Shown: positions 58,111 to 64,000 of the stretch, in pieces
Position numbering within the stretch: the first letter of the stretch is position 1
Layout of the letters: the number at the start of each line of letters is the position of its first letter
NCBI GenBank assembly: GCA_026874595.1
Contig: CM049320.1
Location: 40,730,714 to 40,794,713, forward strand
Length of the DNA: 64,000 nucleotides
DNA from: Sipunculus nudus
Taxonomy: Eukaryota; Annelida; Sipuncula; Golfingiida; Sipunculidae
Direction: 5' to 3'
Translations under genes and position numbers: made by a program
Notes under the pieces: generated by a model
Seen by the model: only the letters and a program-made list of their open reading frames with translations
What the model was told of the DNA's origin: nothing
Databases searched by the model: none

Positions 58111-58466
58111 CTGTGGCTGGCTTCATATTCGCGAGTTAAAATTTCGGGATTTTTGTTTTTCTTATTGTTTCGCGTGGGTTCAATTTTAAAGATCTCAGCG
58201 TACAATAATGTGCAAAATGATTATATTTGACAATATGTGCGCTAAATCGTCACGATTGAACTAAAACCCAAGTGAAGTTCTAACGAGTAAAAATTAATGT
58301 TTATTATTGAGGGATAATTTGAAAATTTTGACATAAAACCAATCTTGTTTCTTTCCTTTGTCTTCGACGAAGGCGCGTATTATTCATAAAGGTTTTATTT
58401 TCGCGAAAGTTTTATTTTCGCGAACAGCGTGAATTTGAGACCCTTGCGAAAAAAAAGCATCCACAG
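58111..58466. mobile_element. TA-flanked MITE
   Basis: CTGTGGCTG at the left end is matched by the reverse complement of CATCCACAG at the right end. Both ends are flanked by TA (58109-58110 and 58467-58468). The match continues loosely inward: the ends share 'TTCGCGAG'- and 'TTCGCAAGG'-like text. The interior has repeated 'attttcgcgaa' motifs near 58395-58425. TA target duplication suggests a Tc1/mariner-type or similar source, but this is an inference. No coding capacity. Confidence 0.6.
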
Positions 58467-58468
58467 TA

Positions 58469-59763
58469 TTTATACACAAACATGAATGGCTTTTTGCCTC
58501 CGAAATGAGGGCATGAATGCGTTCATTCCCTTTTGTGTGTGTGTGTGTTCACGTCATAACTCACGCATTCATTAACAGAATCCCATGAAATATTACGGTC
58601 ATTTCGGACATGGGTCAATGAAAATCGTTAAGATTTTGGTGTGGAACATGATCCGGTCAAGGAACATCATTAAGTGATAGTCAAAAATCTATTGTCACTT
58701 GTGCACCTGTGAATATGGGGATGGCGGAGGCTTGCATTCATTAGAATGGAGATTTCTTGTTAAGTCAAAGCGTTTCTTGACCACTATGAAATGTGGGACA
58801 TCATTCAGTGGCAGCTCTTTCATCAAATACTTTTGATCGTGGTCCGAATAGAATGTCTGAAGTATTCTCAATGGCACCATCAACCATAGTTTACAAATCA
58901 CGTGAGAAATTCTAACGGGATACATGGGGAGTAATTTTCTTATTTCTTATATATATGAATATACGGTTTGTCAAGGCATTAGTGCTTTTTTAAAAAGGCT
59001 CTCTGTAAAGTCCTCTTCTTTGTTGCTGATTGGAAGTTAGAACTCCCTCCTTCGAGGTCGATTACATAATTTAAAGCTCAAGTCTTAATTTGGAGCCCGT
59101 TTGATCTTCCTGCTCGGAGGCAAGCCACCGACGAGTGGTTTTACGAGATACGGAGACAGAAGGAGGGCTTAAAGACGTCTTCAAATAGTTTCCAATAAAT
59201 GGCTTCGTCTTGCAGTAAAACACTGGTTTTAATTGAGCGAGTCCTTTACTGAGCGTGACTGGCATGTCTTGGTTTTAGAAGTCTATATTTAGCACCGCCA
59301 CCTGAAAACCCACTCCGCCTCGTTTTAAACCCACGATTTTCAGACTAATGGCTTCCAAGAAAACCCTTTTGTTCGTCAAATTACTACAAAGGGAAATCAT
59401 TCCGGCTGCTATTGGACATCCAGAGAATGAAGATAAAGCCGACCAGACCACTAAAATGCGCTATTCTTAGATTGGCTGAATTTTTAACATTGTTTGCAGA
59501 TCACCTTGAGAGTTTTGTTTGGTATAGTTAATCAAATACGAATTACTGGTCTCAGATGTAGCTGGTCTATGTTAATAAAAAAATCTGTCGGGTTTTAGTA
59601 AATCCTTCCATTAACATCTCTTTGAATGTTTGTGCTGCATGTATACTGGGTAATATACTGGGTTCTTTGGCAAATCTCGGTTTCTTTTATTATTATGAAG
59701 ATCACGTGCAATTACGGTATACAAGTACGGTTCACTCGGTCTCTTTGTGCATACATTATATAA

Positions 59764-59771
<8 letters not shown>
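58469..59771. other. Unassigned sequence
   Basis: A short (TG)n at about 58534-58549. No supported gene. Confidence 0.3.
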
Positions 59772-59823
<52 letters not shown>

Positions 59824-59853
59824 TATACCTATATATATAACACTCTACCTTCT

Positions 59854-59886
<33 letters not shown>
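59772..59886. repeat. Two (TA)n microsatellites
   Basis: Arrays at about 59772-59820 and 59859-59886 separated by about 38 bases. Confidence 0.95.
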
Positions 59887-61890
59887 CGATGTATCATTTA
59901 ATCGATTAACTCGATGACTGGTCGTTTTCTTTCATAATCGATTATATCGATTGCATTTTTGCATAGTCTATCAAAAAGATTATATATGTACATCAAAAGA
60001 AGTAATATTATCCCGATAAACTATTCTTATTCTGTAACAAAAATATATATGAAATAAAGACGGGTCACAAAACAGGGAACTGCATGAAAACTTAATCTTG
60101 TGCAACGAATACGTGTCAACAACTCCATCATTACCTTAACCTCCACACGTTATGTACAGGTTAGACTGAATTTTTCTCTGTCAATATTTTAGGTATGATT
60201 CTTCAAAGCACAGTATATAGATGGTACGTAAACTATTCGATTAATATTTCCTTCTTGCCAATGAGTATTTTGAAAATTTAACGTTTATGGCCCAAAAAAA
60301 CAGTCGGATCGATAACCAGAGATGTTGATGTATGGGACGTTGCGGACCCCAATGGAACTATGGAAGCAAGTCATCCCAGAAAAGCACAATATATTCGACT
60401 AAGTATGTAACATATTAACAAATAACGCAGACTAACCTTAAATGAGCAGTGATTGGTTGATAAGGTCTTGCCAGTAATGTTTAAGATTAGGTTAACAGAA
60501 GAACTACAACTATGAGATCTTCCCAGACGTCGACATAACACAGAAAATGTCCCTTTAGCAGCGTAAATATGAAGGCCATTTGAGCTTCTCTTTTACTGAT
60601 CCATTAGCAAATTAAGTCGGTATCATTATGTATCATAATTTCTCAAATATGCACTGTAGACCTTTGAAAATGACAAAATTCGAATCTCCATATCTCAAAA
60701 CCTACAAACTGATGTAATAATCAATGAAATCTGACCACTCTAACAAATGTTACATCCAAGTTGTTATGGGAAGGGTATATGAATAAGGGCCATCTTGAAA
60801 AAAAATAACGAACCCGGTGCTTTCAAAGGTACCTGTAACCTTATGTGAATTTATCTTCTTTCCATGCTGAAGCATTTGGCCCAGGGATTCATTTGCAAAT
60901 TGTGAGAAGTAAACCAAACAAATCTTTCAGATGGTTTATATTCGGAAAACTGTCTTAGGGTATCAAGTGTGGATATTCATTACATAAAATCTCTGTAGGG
61001 AATAGGATATATTTTCAGAGAGTGGGATCAACCTGCCCTAGATTTTATCTGGCATTTAGAGGTTTAAATAAGCAAATCTTTCTAGTTATATTAGAGGATG
61101 CCTCAAAGTCGGCAAGGGCGGGGGCGTCCCATTCCTTTGATATCAGGTCATAGATTAAGCTTTCGTTGTCATTCAGAATATATGTAGACACAAACCATCG
61201 ACATTTTTTTAATGCGTGGTTCTATTTAGACAAATGGAACATCTATGGGATTATTTATTTTTTATATCGATGGACTTTGGTATTTTTTACTTTAAAACAA
61301 ATCTCCTATTTTGAGAAAAAAAACCTCCTGTTTGGTGATAAAATTAAATTTTATAATTAAATACAGATAAAAAGGTTAAAAATACAAGAAAATAGATACA
61401 AACAATGTATACATTGTGAAGGGTTTGGAATTGGTCTTGTCATTGGGTGAAAGCCTGAAATCACAACACAACCGAACAAAGTTACATGTACTTTAAACGC
61501 CACGCAGTTCACGAATTTCGAAATCCTTTGTATGTAAACCGATAATAAGAAAAAACTTAATAATAATTTTTATGACACCATTTGGCATTAGTTACCTGCA
61601 TTAATATACAGGTATATTATATTATATGTTTATAATAATTCCGCCTTTAGTCTATGTCATCTTCAAGGACCTGATATCCAGGTTCTTTGGGTATCTTTTG
61701 AATAAGGAGCCGCAATACAGACTGATACCCGCCAGGGGGCCAGCTGGTTATGGTCGGTGACAGGATCCATGCGTGGTAATACGGACGCCTTAACACTTAA
61801 TTCCTTGTGGACTTCCAGCTAGCTTCCATAAATCAGCGGCCACTCGGTATTCCTGCTGATGGCTCTTTTATTCACTGAATATTGGAACTT
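59887..61890. other. Unassigned sequence
   Basis: A small exon-like piece near 60323-60405 (between CCAG and GTATGT) is open in one frame. It is too short and has no recognised motif, so it is not called. Otherwise AT-rich DNA. Confidence 0.3.
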
Positions 61891-61898
61891 GAAGACCC

Positions 61899-61992
61899 CA
61901 CGTGCATGAGGATAATTGACCAACGAGGCGGGCTGCAGGCAAGACGTGGCTTCGCTATAAAGGCCGTGTTTAAGTCGATATGGGGCTCTGAA
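61899..61992 (+). promoter_or_regulatory. Candidate TATA promoter at the right-edge gene
   Basis: TATAAAGG at 61956-61963 within a GC-richer stretch than the flanks. A CACGTG E-box lies about 55 bases upstream (near 61900). Transcription would start about 61985-61992. Confidence 0.45.
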
Positions 61993-62090
61993 CATTACGC
62001 TAGATTTATCTCAACACTTCGTGCACTGGCATCTAAGCTCTGCAGCTGGACTTAATAACAGAGATATTGGACGCAACCGCTGTTTGTAAG

Positions 62091-62114
62091 ATGGCAACCA
62101 AACATCGAATTCAA
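62091..62114 (+). CDS. Candidate first coding exon, gene continues past the window
   Basis: An ATG in strong Kozak context (AAGATGG, A at -3 and G at +4) opens MATKHRIQ and ends exactly at a good 5' splice site, CAA|GTAAGC, in phase 0. It lies about 100 bases after the expected start of transcription from the TATA box at 61956. Together they form the most gene-like 5' end in the window. No further exon was found in the remaining 1.9 kb, so a long first intron would be needed. The product is unknown. Confidence 0.4.
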
Positions 62115-63214
62115 GTAAGCATGATTATAAGTATTATGGTTTATTTTGTCCTGCAATTTTATTTATATATGCTTAACGGTGCGCACTGAAAACAATATTT
62201 TATTGGCTGATTATTTTCTTTTTTACCAACGGAACTATGATATGGCAATTTTGTTTTCGTATACCACACGCTTTGGTAATTAAAGGTGTGACAAAGTTGA
62301 GCCGATATAAAGAAATCAGATCACGTTATCACGTTGTGTGTGACGCGATTTAACATATGCACAATATTTTTCACATATGTGTGGTGACTTCTGCAATACA
62401 TCTGATGACTGGGACAGTGTTAATATAGTTGGACTATTCTTTCTCAAAATGGAAAATTAAAGCCACAGTTTGAGATTACATAGAATTGTAATAAAATTTG
62501 CCATTACCCCAACCAATAGTTTGTAGAAATCGGTTTGGTTTCAGCAGGAGACAGGCATAAATATGTTTATGATGCGATATTTTCAGGTTGGATTTAAGAA
62601 CGATATCGTTCTGACGTCAATCAATCTGCTATAATACCTTATAGAAATATGATTAAGGCAGGCACAGTTTCCTGTATACATTTGTTTTTATCTGTCTAGG
62701 CTACACACTCCTCCTTTGGGCACGCAGACCCCGCGTTTTATTATTTCAATAAAAAAAAAACATTACTGCTGAAATAAAAAATGAACTAGATATGTGCATC
62801 TCAATGGATACATGTCTCCGCCATGGGAGTTGCAAAACACTGTGAACGCAATTGAGACCGTGGCCGGACCACAATGCACGGCTCATGAGACTATAGCTAA
62901 ACCTTCCGTGCATTCCTTCTTTTTTGCCCATATTCCCAAGTTCATTCGTGCATAATTAAGTCACCGAACATTTGTGAACCTTCCTTGATGACGCTACAGA
63001 AACGTCTAAGATACTTGGTCAACACAATAATCTAATCGATTCTTCCATTTCTGATATGCCCTGAAAATTTCATGAGATTCCGTTCATGCTTGCATGAGTT
63101 ATGTTGTTAACAAACACACACAAACATGCACACAAATACGCACACAAAGAAACACACACAAACACATAAAGACGGGAATGATCGCATACCCATCCGCCGA
63201 AGTTATTATGTAAG
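62115..63214. other. Possible first intron, otherwise unassigned
   Basis: AT-rich, with a CA-rich stretch at about 63110-63170. No exon-like sequence recognised. Confidence 0.3.
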
Positions 63215-63690
63215 AACCACGGGGAAACGATAAGGAAAGACGACCTCTCCGGTACTCCGAAAAACCGTCAAGACGACCTTTTTGGTACCGAGACAACCCT
63301 ATCAAAACGACTTCTCCGGTACAATGACAACCCCTCACGAAGATCTCTCCGTACCATCTCTCCGCCTGTCAAGGCGACCTTTACGTTACCGCAAAACCCC
63401 GTCAGGACGGCCTCTCTTGTATCACGACAACCCTGTTAAGATAACCTCTCAGATACCACGACTGGTCCTGTGATACAACGACAACAACGTCAAGACGAAA
63501 TATCCGATTGCACGACAACCCAGTTTAGGTGACCCCTCCGATACCACAACTGGTCCTGTCCAGGCGACCTCTCCAGTACCACTACAACCCTGCCAAGACG
63601 ACCTCTCCGGTACCAATACTGCTTTGTCAAGACTACTTCACCGATGCCTTGACAATCTCGACAAGACGACCTTTTCCTTTCACCCCCGTC
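63215..63690. repeat. ~34 bp tandem repeat
   Basis: About fourteen diverged units of the type 'tccggtaccacgacaaccct' then 'gtcaagacgacctc'. Indels of one to several bases occur. Frames in both directions across it are repeat products. Confidence 0.9.
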
Positions 63691-64000
63691 ACACGAGAAG
63701 GTGATCTCGCTGCGATCACCGAATTGGGGCAGATCGCCGTAGAGCGCAGCCAAAGTGGCCTTAAGTTTTCATGAGCTTCGTAGGAGCGAGATAGTGTCGC
63801 CATGGGTCGTCATATGGTCATCATGAACGCCATGAGTGGCGACCAGTTTTGAACATGGACAAAATTTCCGCCGCGAGGTCGCCGTAGATTAAAAGCGCAG
63901 TCAGATCGGAATTCGATCGCCATCATTGTCCCAGCAGCACAGTACCAGCTTCCTGAGAGCGCAGTAATCGCCAGTAAACATGGTAGCATCGGTCTATCCG
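63691..64000. other. Right edge, unassigned
   Basis: GC-richer sequence with several 'gatcgcc' and 'gtcgcc' words. No feature called. Confidence 0.3.

Noticed and set aside
60323-60405. Possible internal exon between CCAG and GTATGT
   Set aside because: No pyrimidine tract, short, no recognised peptide and no neighbouring exon.

Overview
The window looks like nuclear DNA of a mollusc, most likely a bivalve. The signs are AT-rich sequence, many long (TA)n arrays, non-LTR retrotransposons with mollusc-like domain order, and long repeat elements starting AGCTCAGCTGACT followed by TTTGTCCGTCGTCCGTC-like sequence, a repeat type common in bivalve genomes. This assignment is inference. There is no bacterial gene organisation, no rRNA and no convincing tRNA gene. 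Only one intact protein gene is visible, plus one good candidate for a promoter with a first coding exon at the right edge.

Layout. 1-4.1 kb: decayed Ty3/Gypsy gag-protease, then a truncated tandem-repeat element, then a frameshifted Penelope-like element with RT and GIY-YIG remnants. 4.1-8.4 kb: unassigned DNA broken by (TA)n arrays, with one weak promoter candidate. 8.4-18 kb: a degenerate LINE on the minus strand (ORF1, 2A-like motif, endonuclease, RT) split by a 4.6 kb Helentron/HINE-like element made of about thirteen ~338 bp monomers. 18.6-19.6 kb: an intact, intronless FkbM-family methyltransferase-like membrane protein. 20-23 kb: a tyrosine-recombinase fragment, an exact 63 bp direct repeat and a LINE 3' fragment. 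23.9-25.1 kb: diverged duplicated sequence. 26-29.6 kb: a second HINE-like element. 29.6-38.9 kb: non-coding DNA with diverged repeats, a CRE-type motif cluster, a tandem duplication, a hairpin and a second LINE 3' end. 41.3-45.2 kb: a 39 bp minisatellite with higher-order structure, followed by a 31 bp minisatellite. 46-50.3 kb: a MITE candidate, a third LINE fragment and a second, different HINE-like family. 51-58.5 kb: three copies of one MITE family, a 46 bp tandem repeat and a TA-flanked MITE. 62 kb: promoter/first-exon candidate. 63.2-63.7 kb: a 34 bp tandem repeat.

How the parts relate. Nearly all recognisable content is mobile or tandemly repeated DNA, and nesting gives relative ages: the LINE is older than the HINE-like element inside it. 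The methyltransferase-like gene lies just beyond the 5' end of that LINE, which points away from it. The most interesting material is the HINE-like set: five 3' ends of one family, a second family with the same architecture, a 12 bp palindrome in most monomers, and one insertion whose removal restores the host reading frame.
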